Shown piece after piece: positions 45,992 to 57,889 of a stretch of 64,000 bases of DNA (its first letter is position 1; each line of letters opens with the position of its first letter). The position numbers and the translations under genes are program-made. The DNA is from Macrotis lagotis. Lineage: Eukaryota > Chordata > Mammalia > Peramelemorphia > Peramelidae. Below the pieces are notes generated by a model. It had not been told where the DNA came from. It saw only the letters and a list, made by a program, of their open reading frames with translations, and ran no database searches. Location: contig NC_133666.1 of the NCBI RefSeq assembly GCF_037893015.1, forward strand, positions 2,447,467-2,511,466. Reading direction: 5' to 3'.

Positions 45992-48180
45992 TCAGTGGTA
46001 GTTTTCAACAATAGTTTTTGTGCAGGGTATCAGGTATTACATTTTACATTTTTTCCCTCCCTCCCTTTTCCTTCCCCCTCACCCTGACAGAAGGTAATCT
46101 AATATAGGCTATACCTACATAACAATACTAAATATGATACTCGTAATTCTTTTTTTGTATGAGATAGTAAAATTACACAATAATATAATGCTTTTTTTCT
46201 AATTTTACTGTAATAGTCTTTGGTCTTTGTTCAATGTCCACAGTTCTTTCTTTAGATACAGACAGTATTCTCCTTTGCAGACAGCCCAAAATTGTTCCCG
46301 ATTGTTGCACTGATGGAATGAGCGAGTCCATCAAGGTTGGTCATCACCCCCCGTGTTGCTGTTAGGATGTACAATGTTTTTCCTGTTCTGCTCATCTCAC
46401 TCAGTATCCGTTCATGCAAACCCCTCCAGGCTTCCCTGAATTCCCATCCTTCCTGGTTTCTAATAGAACAGTAGTGTTCCATGACATACATAGACCACAG
46501 TTTGTTAAGCCATTCCACAATTGAAGGACATTTACTTGATTTCCAATCTGTTTCCACCACAAACAGAGCTGCTATAAATATTTTTGTTCAAGTGATGTTT
46601 TTGCCCTTTTTCATCCTCTCTTCAGGGTATAGACCCAGTAGTGGTATTGCTGGGTCTAAGGGGATGCACATTTTTGTTGCCCTTTGGGCATAATCCCAAA
46701 TTGCTCTCCAGAAAAGTTGGATGAGTTCACAGCTCCACCAACAATGTGTTAGTGTCCCAGATTTCCTGCATCCCTTGCAACACTGATCATTGTCATTTCC
46801 GGTCATATTTACAAGTCTGAGAGGTATGAGGTGGTATCTCAGAGATGCTTTAATTTGCATTTCTCTAATAAGTAATTATTTGGAGCAATTTTTCATATGA
46901 CTATGGATTTCTTTGATTTCCTCATCTGTAAATTGCCTTTGCATATCCTTTGATCATTTGTCAATTGGGGAATGGCCTTTTTTTTTTTTAAAATATGACT
47001 CAGTTCTCTGTATATTTTAGAAATGAGTCCTTTGTCAGAAATACTAGTTGCAAAAATTGTTTCCCAGTTTACTATATTTCTTTTGATCTTGGTTACAGTG
47101 GTTTTGTCTGTGCAAAAGTTTTTTAATTTAATATAGACAAAATTACCTAGTTTGTTTTGATTGATGTTCTCTATCTCTTCCTTAGTCATAAACTGTTCCC
47201 CTTTCCATAGATCTGAGAGGTAAACTACTCCTTGATCTTCTAATTTGCTTATAGTATTGTTTTTTATGTCTAAATCATGTATTCATTTGGATCTTATCGT
47301 GGTATAGGGTGTGAGGTGTTGGGCTAATCTAAGTTTCTTTCATATTAACTTGCAATTTTCCCAGCAGTTTTTATCGAAGAGAGAGTTTTTATCCCAATAG
47401 CTGGGCTCTTTGGGGTTTATCAGACAGCAGATTACTATAATCGTCTCCTGCTTTTGCACCTAGTCTCTTCCATTGTTCCACCACTATTTCTTAACCAATA
47501 CCAGGCAGTTTTGATGACTGATACTCTATAATATCATTTTAGATCAGGTAGGGCTAAGCCACCTTCTTTTGCACTTTTTTTCATTGAATCCCTGGAAATT
47601 CTTGACTTTTTATTTCTCCATATGAATTACTTACAACTTTTTCTAACTCGTTAATTTTTTGGAATTTTGGTTTGGTAGGGCACTAAGCAGGTAGTTTAGT
47701 TTTGGTAGAATTCTCATTTTTATTATATTAACTCGACCTATCCATGAGCAGTTGATGCTTGCCCAGGTATTTAAATCTGATTTTCTTTGTGTGAAAAGAG
47801 TATTGTAATTGTTTTCAAAAAGTTTTTGAGTCTGACTTGGCAGGTAGACTCCCAAGTATTTTATTTTGTCTGAGGTGACTTCAAATGGGATTTCTCTTTC
47901 TAGCTCTTTCTGCTGTATCTTGCTAGTCATACATAGAAATGTTGAAGATTTATGAGGGTTTATTTTATATCCTGCAACTTTGCTAAAATTGCTGATTGTT
48001 TCCGGTAGTTTTGTTGATGACTTTTGGGGATCCTCTAGGTATACCATCATGTCATCTGAAAAGAGCGAGAGTTTTGTCTCTTCCTTCCCAATTCTAATTC
48101 TTTCAATTTCTTTTTCTTCTCCTATTGCTGAGGCTAAAATTTGTAATATGACATTGAATAGTAGTGGTGATAATGGGCAA
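45992..48180 (-). mobile_element. LINE-1, antisense, inserted in the LTR element
   Basis: 3' UTR (46000-46250), ORF2 C-terminus (MEHYCSIRNQEGWEFREAWR), the EN/RT-distal part and RT motifs up to [14 protein letters not shown] and SPLLFNVILQIL (minus strand, 47643-48284). The uninterrupted reading of TGGTTTTGTCTGTGCAAAAG near 47100 is the template that proves the other L1 was split. The 5' end stops at the right LTR. Confidence 0.88.
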
Positions 48181-48740
48181 GGGGATAGGGTTTTTATAGT
48201 GTTTTTTGGGGGGGATACTGAGAGCAAGAAGAATCCAGAAGCAAAGATAGCAGTTAGATATATTTTCTTGTCATAGTACTCCAAACATATGTAAACATAT
48301 GGTCCAGGATAGACAGAGGACTAGATAGAGTGGGAAAGGGTCAGGGTCTTTGTGTTCTGTCTGAACATGGTTCCTGAGACAGAGGGAGTCACGTGTTCCA
48401 GGGCTTCCCACAGGTTTGAAGCAGTGAAATTTACTCTCTTATGGTTCCAGCCGCATCTGGGGAAGGGCAGGCAGTTCTGGGAGGACGCTGGAATTTTACA
48501 GATACACCAAGATAATGAGGCTAACGGGGGGGGGGGGGGGGGGGCTTTGTGAATCTTAGACAAATTTATTGTGTATCTATGACCCCCCCCCCCCAGTCAA
48601 GCATTTGGGGCCTGTCTGATTATTTTTGGACACAAGGGTGCCTAGCCAAATTTATATTTCTGAAGAGTTTCTTGGGGCCCAAAAAGGTATCAAGGACTCC
48701 TTCTATACAGGGATTACACAAATATTGATATTGTACTTCA
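48181..48740 (-). repeat. Right LTR (5' LTR on the minus strand), partial
   Basis: Matches the left LTR from about 41955 to 42499. The portion next to the L1 at 48180 is missing. Contains a 17-base G-run near 48526 and a C-run near 48583. Confidence 0.85.
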
Positions 48741-48765
48741 ATCCGTGCAAAAGCTTTTTAATTTT

Positions 48766-48927
48766 TAATTTTTTAGGTTTTTTTTTTTTTTGTTAAGGCA
48801 ATGGAGTTAAGTAGCTTGCCCAAGGCCACACAACTAGGTAGTTATTGAGTGTCTGAGGCCAGATTTGAACTCAGGTACTCCTGACTCCAGGACTGGTGTT
48901 CTATCCACTGTGCCACCAAGCCGCCCA
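48766..48927 (-). repeat. SINE in the split L1
   Basis: Well-preserved antisense copy with target duplication AAGCTTTTTAATTT on both sides. Confidence 0.95.
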
Positions 48928-49194
48928 TAAAGCTTTTTAATTTAATGTAATCAAAATCATCCAGTTTGCTTTTAGTGATGTTCTCCATGTCTTCCTTGGT
49001 CATAAACTGCTTCCCTTTCCATCAATCTGACAGGTAAACTATTCCTTCATCTTCTGATTTGCTTATATTATTGTTTTTTATGTCTAAATCCTGTATCCAT
49101 TTGGATCTTATCTCAGTATAGGGTGTGAGGTGTTGGTCTAATGTAAGTTTCTTCCATACTAACTTCCAATTTTCCTGGCAGTTTTTATTTTATT

Positions 49195-49346
49195 TTATTT
49201 AGGTTTTTGCAAGGCAAATGGGGTTAAGTGGCTTGCCCAAGGCCACACAGCTAGGTAATTATTAAGTGTCTGTGACCGGATTTGAACCCAAGGTACTCCT
49301 GACTTCAGGGCCAGTGCTTTATCCACTACACCACCTAGCTGCCCCT
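49195..49346 (-). repeat. SINE in the split L1
   Basis: TTATTTAGGTTTTTGCAAGG to CACCACCTAGCTGCCCC, with flanks sharing CTG(G/C)CAG and TTTTTATT. Confidence 0.95.
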
Positions 49347-49496
49347 GCCAGCAGATTTTTATTGAAGAGAGAGTTTTTATCCCAAAAGCTGGACTCTTTG
49401 GGTTTATCAAACAGCAGATTACTATAATCGTTTCCTGCTATCGCACCTAGTCTATTCCACTGATCTACCACTCTATTTCTTAGCCAATATCAGACA

Positions 49497-49652
49497 TTTT
49501 TTTTTAGGCTTTTGCAAGGCAATCGGTGTTAAGTGGCTTGCCCAAGGCCACACAGCTAGGTAAATTATTAAGTGTCTGAGACTGGAATTGAACCCAGGCA
49601 CGCATGACACCAGGGGCTGGTGCTTTATCCATTGCGCCACCTAGCCGCCCCT
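49497..49652 (-). repeat. SINE in the split L1
   Basis: TTTTTTTTTAGGCTTTTGCAA to GCGCCACCTAGCCGCCCC, flanked by TCAGACA followed by a T-rich stretch. Confidence 0.95.
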
Positions 49653-50935
49653 CAGACAATTTTGATGACTGATACTTTATAATATAATTTTAGATCTGGT
49701 AAAGCTAAGCTACTTTATTTTGTACTTTTTTTTTCATTAAATCCCTGGAAATTCTTGACTTTTTATTTCTCCATATGAATTGACTTACAACTTTTTCTAA
49801 CTCATTAAAGTAATTTTTTGGAATTTTGATTGGTAGGGCACTAAGCAGGTAGTTTAGTTTTGGTAGAATTGTCATTTTTATTATATCAGCTCGGCCTATC
49901 CATAAGCAGTTGATTTTTGCCCAGTTATTTAAATCTGATTTAATTTGTGTGAGAAGTGTTTTATAATTGTTTTGAAAAAGTTTCTGAATCTGCCTTGGTA
50001 GGTTAGACTCCCAGGTATTTTATACTGTCTGAGGTTACTTTGAATGGGATTTCTCTTTCTAGCTCTTCCTGCTGTATCTTGCTCGTCATATATAGAAAAG
50101 TTCACGATTTATGAGGGTTTATTTTATATCCTGCAACTTTGTTAAAATTGCTAAGTGTTTCCAGTAGTTTTTTGGATGATTTCTTGGGATTCTCTAGGTA
50201 GACCATCATGTTATCTGCAGAGAGTGAGAGTTTTGTCTCTTCCTTCCCAATTCTAATTCCTTCAATTTCTTTTTCTTCTCTAATCGCTAATATTGATATT
50301 GAATAGTAGTGGTGATAATGGGCACCCTTGTTTCACCCCGATCTTATTGGGAATGCCTCTAGCCTCTCCCCATTGAATATAATGCTTGTTGATGGTTTCA
50401 GATAGATACTGCTTCTTAGTCTAAGGAACAGTTCATTTATTCGTACACTCTAGTGTTTTTAGTAGGAATGGGGGCTGTATTTTGTGAAAGACTTTTTCAG
50501 CATGTATTGATATAATCATGATTTCTGGTAGGCCTGTTACTGATATAATTAATTATCCTAACAGTTTTCCTAATATTGAACCAACCCTGAATCCCTGAAA
50601 TAAATCGTACTTGGTCATAGTGTATTATCCTAGTGATAACTTGTTGTAATCAATTTGCTAAGATTTTATTTAAGATTTTGGCACCTATATTCATCAGGCA
50701 GATAGGTCTAGAATTTTCTTTCTCTGTTTTAACTCTTCCTGGTTTAGGTATCAGCACCATATTGGTGTCATAGAAAGTGTTAGGCAGAGTTCCATCTTTC
50801 CCTATTTTTTCCGAAGAGTGTAGAATTGGAACTAATTGTACTTTAAATGTTTGACAGAATTCACTTGTGAATCCATCTGGCCCTGGCGATTTTTTTCTTA
50901 GTGTAATATTACTTTTTCTAACCATTTTTTTGGCA

Positions 50936-51300
50936 AAGTTTTGAGTTTGACATTTTCTTCCCTCTGCCCCCGACAGAAAGCAATCTGATTAGGGGCTCTA
51001 CATTTATTACCAACATTCAGTTTCTTCTGATATCCCATGACATTTGTATATCCAAGCCACCACCCAATCAGTGGCTCCAACTCTCTGTTCTTTGATGGTA
51101 CAAAAATGACTGCTCTAAATGACTTTGTCAGTGACCTCTTTGGGGTGTAAGCCCCTAGTCATGAGTTGTCCTAGTCAAAGGGCATGGATGTTTTCATCAT
51201 TTTATTTGCATCATTCCAAATTGCTTTCCATCTGCCAGTATTTATTAAGCACCAACCCCTTGCTAGAGCTGGGCTAAGACAAAGATCCAGTATTCCTTAG
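50936..51300 (-). mobile_element. Very old LINE-1 3' end
   Basis: CACCCAATCAGTGGCTCCAA, AAATGACTGCTCTAAATGAC, CATTCCAAATTGCTTTCCATC, in the order of an antisense L1 ORF2 C-terminal region but strongly diverged. Confidence 0.45.
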
Positions 51301-51529
51301 GAAGGGAATAAAACATTGACATGGCCAAAGGAATGCCAGGGGATGCAGGGCAAGGCGGGATCAGAAGCAGTTGGCTGGATTCCCAAGAGTCTCATGGAGG
51401 AGTTGACAGTTGGAAGGAGGAAATCCAGCTTCTCAGATAGAGGTGAGGAAGGAGTGTGTTCCAGGCCTCTGCCAAAGGTGGGAGACAGGAGAAAATGACT
51501 TCACAAATGTGTTACTTGGTCTGTTTATT

Positions 51530-52025
51530 TATTATTAAGAGCTTTTATTCGATAATGATGTTATTATTTTTTATTGGGAGTTTTTATTTATCTTTAATTG
51601 GCCAATATCTACCTTCTCTTTTCCCCCTCCCTTTGCTAGAACTTGCCGGTCCAATTGAAAACATTAGAAAAAAATCACCCATCCGTTATACATGTCTAAC
51701 CTATCCAAACAAAGTTCTGTGTTGGCCAGTCCACAGAATCATGACACTCTCTCAGGAACTGGGGAACTTGTTTTGTTGTTTGAATCCTACTTGAGCATTC
51801 CACAACAGTTTTCTGTCATCATTTGTTCATCTGTTTCCCAATTTATGGACACCCCCGCAGATGCCTATTCTTTGCCACCTCAAAAAAGAGCTACAGATAT
51901 TTTTGTATAGCCTTAGGGTTCGTTTCTGACTTAGGACTTGTTTAGGGCTCTCTGAAGTTTCTCTTCCTCTAAAGCATTCTCTTCTCCTCCTCTTTCCTTG
52001 TTGAGCAAAATGGGTTTCTGCACCC

Positions 52026-52117
<92 letters not shown>

Positions 52118-53011
52118 TTGTTTTCCCTAGAATGAGAGTTTGAATAGAGAATGAGTTTCCAAATGGAGGCCACTCCCCTCAACACTCACCTCAACACTCA
52201 CCTCCTTATTTGTATAGATGTCACCTTGTATACCCTGATTATGTAAAAATAATTGTCCCTAACCTCCCTTTCCTACTTCTCTCTCTCTTTTCTTCCTCTT
52301 CTACCTGCCTCCCCCCACTCCCCCAAGTATATTCCTCTTTCTCCCTTCTTAAGCTCATGAAGACATAATAGAACCCAACCCCACCTGCACTTTGTCTCCT
52401 TGAGCTTCCTCTATGGCCCCTGGTCATGACAATTCCAGGAAATCCAAACAGATCATCTCCTCATATTTGATCGGAAGCAGTTGATCCTTGGTCAAGCCTT
52501 TGTCATTGTCGATTCCTATTTGCCTTTATGTGCTGCTCTTGAGTCCTGTATTTATAATTCAAAGTTTCTCCTCAGCTGTGGGCTTTTCATCAGGAATCCT
52601 TGGAAGTCTTCTTTTATTCCAGGTCCATTCCATCTCCCCCAACCCCTTCCCCATGGCATTATGCTCAACTTTGTTGGGTATGGTGTAGCCTTTGTTTTCT
52701 GGAATATCCGATTCAAAATTCCCTGCTCCTCAGGGTGCTGGCTTCCTAAATTGTGGTCCATGAACTGGGTGTCTCTGGCTGCCTGCAGTTAGTTTTGTCT
52801 TTTGCTCTGGTTATAATGTTCCTAGGAGTTTGCTTTGGAGATTTCTTTCAGGGGGTGGCTAGCAGATTCTCTTTCCAGTTTGCCCTCTGGTTCAGAGAGA
52901 TCTGATCACTTTTCTTCCCATATGATACCTAGCTTCTTTTTGTGCTCATGATGTTCAGGTAGCCTGATGATTCTTATATTTTTTTCTCCTTGGTCTGTTT
53001 TCCAGGTCCCC

Positions 53012-53053
<42 letters not shown>

Positions 53054-54330
53054 ATGAGATACCTTACACTTAGTAAATTAGTTTTTTTTTTTTTTTAGGT
53101 TTTTGCTTTTGTTTTCATTTTTCTTATTACCTTAGAGAATTATTGTTACCTGGCAAAGTTCTATACCTCTTGGGTCAACCTCTTCATTCTCTTTCCAGTT
53201 CTTTCTTCCACAGCTCTCATATCTTTTCCCATTTTCCCCTCTAGCACTGACCTTCCATTTCTAATAACTTTTTTTTTTTAGATTTTTTTGCAAGGCAATG
53301 ATGTTAAGTGGCTTGCCCAAGGCCACACAGCTAGGTAATCATTAAGTGTCTGAGGTCGAATTTGAACTCAGGTCCTCCCGACTCCAGGGCCGGTGCTCTA
53401 TCCACAGCGCCACCTAGCCGCCCCTCTAATAACTTCTTTAAAAAGAAACAGAAACCTCTTGCTTCATATCTTCCAGGAAGAGTTAAGTTTGTGCCCAAGC
53501 TGCAGTTTCTCTCTGAACCTTTGGTTGCAGATGTTTTGGAGCCCTTCTCTTCTGGCTCTTGAGCTTTCCTGCCATCCTAATAGTCCACTAAGGTGGAATT
53601 CTTTTTTGTTTTCCTTTTTTTGCAGCCTACTTCTGACTTCACAACTTCTGGAGGGAAGATCTGGGCAGGTCCTCTTGCTGTTCCTTTGAGTATGGTGTTA
53701 TCTAGGATCTCAGGAGCACCTTGAACTGGAGACCTACAAGCTTTTGGTGCTCCCAAAGGGATCTGATCCCGGATGAAGTCTGCCTGCTTTCTCTGCGCCG
53801 CCGCCCCCCCCCCCCCCCATGAGAGTTCCTTCACCTTCCTGATCTAGTTTGGAACAACAAGAAGCTTTCATCGGGCTTAGCCACAACCAGCCAGCTAGCA
53901 AACTGTATTGGTTCAAAGTGATAGAATTGTCAGCTCCCCTTTGGTTTGGGATGTCCCACTCTGGGACCCCAGCTGCCCCACTGCTACTGCTGTCTTCGGG
54001 ATTTCCTTCTTTCTCCACCCACTGGCTTTGACCTCTCTCCTCAGGAACATTATTCTTCTCTGCAGATTCCCTTCCTAGCCTGTCCTGGATCTGTGCCTCA
54101 ATTTTTGTCGTTTGCCAGGCTCAGGATTTGGTCTGGTGCATGTTTTCGATCTGTTTGGAGAAGAGCATGGAAGGGATCTCTCACCCACCCCTCTCTTCCT
54201 CCCAGTCTGCCTTCTTGCCTCTGTACTCTCCAAATATCCAGTAGCTGTTGTGGGCCTAGCGCCCTCAAGGTTGCCTGTCTGGGTATCATCTGTGTAGAGC
54301 ACGAGAGTTGATGAGTTCACTAAAAGAGGA
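51530..54330 (-). mobile_element. Old LINE-like element, antisense
   Basis: Phrases CCCAATTTATGGACACCCCC, AAGAGCTACAGATATTTTTG, CCTTGGTCAAGCCTTTGTC, AGGAATCCTTGGAAGTC and CAACTTTGTTGGGTATGGTG recur, diverged, in the same order at 59640-60710, so the two are copies of one family. Contains (CT)n/(TG)n at 52027-52114, a T-run at 53011-53050 and a C-run at about 53805. Extent to the right is uncertain. Confidence 0.5.
53266..53425 (-). repeat. SINE in the old LINE-like element
   Basis: Antisense copy with an 11-bp target duplication TCTAATAACTT at about 53259 and 53426. Confidence 0.95.
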
Positions 54331-56068
54331 TATAGAGAGGGGAGAGTGGGGGTGGGGGCTCAGGCCAGAGGCCAAGGCCTGGAGACTGATTAGTCAGGTG
54401 GCACCTCGGAGTCACTTCCATTTTCATTTCTCTAACTACTAGTGATTTTGAGCAGGGTTTTTTTCCCCCGATGACCATTGATGTTTTGGATTTCTATCCA
54501 TAATCTGGGTAATTTAGGCCACCGGTTGCTAAACTAAGCTGGCTGCTCCGCCAGCTAGGGTGTTAGGAGCTTTGGATTTTGGATCATTGAGTTGGAGTCC
54601 TGGCTTTGCAGTGAATCATTTGGGTAAAACTAGGCAGACTGCTTTCCCTTGAGGCCTCTGTTTCTTCATTTGCAAAATAGTGCTCCTTTGGTTTTGCTAC
54701 CATCTCTCTTGGGATTCAGATGCCAGAGGAAACTCTGATAGAGTCATAAGAACTTCACCAATGGGTAACTGGGTGGGCTTGGAAGCAAACTCCAGGAGCA
54801 GGGCCTCCATGACAAATTGGAAGTGGCCGATTCACCCTTTTCACAGATGCTGTGTCTCCCTTCTGGAAATTTGGGCCACCCCACAAACAAAGAAGGCTGG
54901 CAACTGTGGCTTGGGACTCAGAGACTCTGGCTTTCTCAGACTCAGATCACTTTGAACAGGGGAATCTCCGGGTCACAGTTTCCTTGTCTGTATACCAATC
55001 CATTTGGGCTAGAGAACCTCTGAAGTACATTCTGGCTCAAAAGCTAGGCTTAAATCCTGGCAGTTGCTCCTTCCTCTCCTGAGACCTGGTTTGGCCTCAA
55101 GCACCCACCCCAAAGTCATTACCTGCCTCTTCCACAGGGCGGGCAGGCAACTAGCTAGTTTTCGAGGAACCTGGTATCCTGGAATTAAGAGACTGTTGAA
55201 GGCTAAGAGGCAGATGATTAGAAAGTTGGGCCCTTTGCCTTGGCTTCCCAGGTCTCCTCTTCAAAGATCAGACTTGAGTTCTTGGCACATGTGCTCCTCA
55301 ACAGCCTTAGGATACCAAAATATTTGGGGTAACAAAGAACTGAAAACAGATTCGGTGCCCATCAGTTAACAAAGTGGTTAAACAGATTGCCAGAGAAACT
55401 TGGGGATACTTGTCTAAGAGAACAGAAGCAGGAAAATAGCCTAGCCAATGACTCTTGCAATGTATGGCTGGGAAAGGGTTAGGGTTAGCCTGAAGGCTGT
55501 GCCATCCTAGGGATTCATTATGGCCCTGAGGAGGGTTGAAGTGGGAAGGAAAGGGCTCCAGATTTGGCAGTGTCTTTCTGAAATCGTAGCTGGATTGACC
55601 TGAATCAATTGGATTAAGTTATGTGTAAATTCTTAGTCCATGATTCAGTCATAGTTCCGAGTGGTGTGTGACTGGCCTCTGTTCTACTACTGCCTGTTAG
55701 CTGTGCTAGCCTTGGGCAGAACTGTCCTCCTGCTGGCTCTGGTTTCTGTAAAATGTCTTCTGAGAACCCACTGAGGAAAGTCCTAGGCCTTTGAAAAAGA
55801 AGGCAACAGAGACTCAACTGGTCTACATCTGTAGGCTGGAGCCCCTGAGTCACTTAAGCCACCGAGGCAGGCCAAAGAAGGTCAGAGAAGGCAATGCCTG
55901 TGAGCTGGAACCCTAAACCAGACAATGAAAGGTGGTGGGTATGAATGCAAGAGTCCTTCAGGAAGCTGGGATCCTAGGAAAGACCTGGCCCCTTTGGGAC
56001 TGACCTGAAACCAGTCTTCAAGCTGTCCCTTCCACACACAGACCTGTGGTTTCTGCTTCGTCTAAAAT
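54331..56068. other. 3' part of BRCC3 intron 2, mostly unassigned
   Basis: One MIR-like relic (about 54570-54680: GAGTTGGAGTCCTGGCTTTG, TTTCTTCATTTGCAAAATAG). Otherwise no repeat, exon or RNA gene recognised before the branch site. Confidence 0.4.
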
Positions 56069-56085
56069 TTCCTGAACCATCTCAC

Positions 56086-56173
56086 AGATTGACTGTGCTG
56101 ACAGGTCGCTGCATGCAAATTGTGGGCTGGTATCATTCTCATCCCCACGTAACCGTGTGGCCTTCCCATGTGG
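56086..56173 (+). CDS. BRCC3: BRCC3, coding exon 3 (JAMM zinc-binding motif)
   Basis: 29 codons plus one base: RLTVLTGRCMQIVGWYHSHP then HVTVWPSHV and the first base of Asp105. This is the catalytic heart of BRCC36: H92 and H94 (HSH), S102 and D105 form HxHx10D, equivalent to human H122, H124 and D135, all intact. The acceptor is the U12 AC end described under the intron; the donor is a normal GTG-G|GTAAGT. Several otherwise highly conserved neighbours differ from human (GRPMRVV is GRCMQIV). Confidence 0.97.
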
Positions 56174-57254
56174 GTAAGTAGTGCCTGGCACCCGTCCCTG
56201 CTGAATCGATGGTGATTGAAGTGGTGGCTTGTGGCTGCTGATGTCACCGGCCTCCACTGACTCAGTGGAATGACACAGCTAAGGGAATGGTACTTTATGG
56301 GTATGGTGAAGATGGTTTTCCTGGACTTGCTGAAAATCAATTGGGGGAGAAGCCAACTTTAGCTTTGGATTAGTGGGAAATTTTGGCAAAATATAGCCAG
56401 CTTGTCCTGGCCAGAGGATCATGGGGTGGGGGTGGGGCAGAGGGGTGATGGGAGAAGGGAAGAGGGAGGGAGGGAGAGAGACAGAGATATAGAGGGAGAC
56501 AGGAGAGAAAGAGAGAGAGCTAGAGAGGGCTCCCAGAGCCCCAAGCTAGCCAGCCCAAGAGGCAGCTCTGCAGAGGACACCTGACCTTTGTCTGCTTTTC
56601 TACTTCTAATGCAGACAGAACACCTGATAATGAGACTAGATTTGTATTTTAGCCTAGAACTGGGATTTCCTCAGCCAGTTCTACCTGACTTCCACTGAGC
56701 TGGAGCCAGGATATGGTTCTCAAAGGCAGGAGAGTGGCTCTTTATCAGAGGTTCAGAGAAGATCCCCTAGAGCCCAAGCTAGTTCATGGAGGCCCAACAG
56801 ATCACATAGTACCCAGGTCTTCTGCCACCAGAGACCATGGTCTGGAGGTGCTCCCGCATGCTGTTCACTTAGCTGCACTTTTGCACCACCCTCCCTTGTT
56901 GCTCAAGAGATGATAGATGGCAGGGACAGGATGAGATAGATAGGTTTTCAGACTCGGTGGGTTGGCATAAACAAAGAAACCAGGGTCACCAAAGCCTTCC
57001 CAAAAGCCACCAAAGAAAGCTGAGAGAACTTTGGCCTAGATTAAAACTCCCCAACAGCAATCTTCTCTACCATCCTCTGAGTGAAGGTTTGACTTGGAAA
57101 ACTTAAGGAGTGAAATAAATTGGAATTCACGGCCTCTGGGGGAGGCCCTGCAGACTAACTGTTCTTAAGACTACTTCCAGGGCTATCGTTCTCTGATGTT
57201 ATGATCTGTGAGTGATAAGGTGTCATACAATGACCACATAAGGGAAAGTGAGTA

Positions 57255-57460
57255 CAGCCTTGCCAAGGCCTTTTTCTTATTTGATCCTGACAAGAACCCA
57301 GGGAGGTAGGTCCTGTTGTAATCCTCATTTTACAGATGAGGAAACTCAGGTCAAGGGGAGTGCCAGAAACTACAGAGCTAAGATTTCCATGCAGAGAACC
57401 TAAGGCCTTCTGACTTAAGAGACCTGAATTTTCTCCACCATGCCACTGGGTGTCTCGAGG
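57255..57460 (-). repeat. MIR-like SINE relic
   Basis: ACCCAGGGAGGTAGGTCCTG, CCTCATTTTACAGATGAGG, then CTTCTGACTTAAGAGACC. The rest of 56180-57250 is unassigned, with a GA-rich stretch at 56458-56530. Confidence 0.75.
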
Positions 57461-57889
57461 GTCCCTGAGCCCACATCCAGGGCCACATTCTTTAGCAGCT
57501 TCCTTTGTTTCCTTGCTTAGTCATCTCACTTTGTGTATGGAACAGCACCTTGGGGAGCACCCCTCTAGGAGATGAGTAACAGCATATGATATAGATGCTG
57601 TCAAGACATTGACACTAGTGAAACGCCTTGGCCTTTGGCATGGCCCTCCACTAGACCTCCCTAAATTGGATTTCTCCTTGAACACCTAGCATAGGCTTCT
57701 GCAAGCAAGAGATAGCCAACGAGTGCTTATGAATGTCATTTATTTATTCATTTTCCCAATGATACTTAAAGATAGTTGTTACTAGTCATTTTTGTAAAGT
57801 TCCCCCCCCCACCCCCGCTAAGCTAGCAAGTCATTATTTCAGTCACTGCGAAAGAAGAATCAGAACAAAAGGGAAAAGCCATGAGAAGG

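Larger units (their letters stand above)
41836..48740 (-). mobile_element. Fossil LTR retroelement (ERV-like), broken
   Basis: Two LTRs in the same orientation bound the element (41836-42499 and the partial one at 48181-48740). They are flanked by a 4-bp target duplication, ATCT / ATCC, at 41832 and 48741, inside an older antisense L1. Minus-strand orientation follows from a polypurine tract next to the left LTR (42500-42516). Over about 207 aligned bases I count 21 differences between the LTRs, roughly 10%; at an ordinary mammalian neutral rate that suggests very roughly 20-25 million years. A 4-bp duplication fits class I (gammaretrovirus-like) elements. The interior is heavily decayed and carries a SINE and a LINE-1. 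Confidence 0.82.
48745..50935 (-). mobile_element. LINE-1, antisense, 5' part of the split copy
   Basis: Continues the L1 of 40733-41831 from GTGCAAAAGCTTTTTAATTT through the RT region to the minus-strand frame 50650-50925 ([26 protein letters not shown], the RT palm entry motifs). Three SINEs are inserted. It is truncated before the endonuclease domain. Confidence 0.88.
34588..56085 (+). other. BRCC3: BRCC3 intron 2: U12-type AT-AC intron, about 21.5 kb
   Basis: 5' end ATATCCTTT (34588-34596) equals the U12 AT-AC 5' splice-site consensus at all nine bases. The 3' end has TTCCTGAAC (56069-56077), one mismatch from the U12 branch consensus TTCCTTAAC, then catctcAC. The branch adenosine is about 10 bases from the AC end, within the range usual for U12 introns, and there is no long polypyrimidine tract. 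Splicing 34587 to 56086 gives VEAE-RLTVLTG, aligned with human TEAE-RLAELTG, phase 0. No nearby GT-AG pair restores this. Minor-spliceosome introns are often rate-limiting in expression; whether that holds here is inference. Confidence 0.92.
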
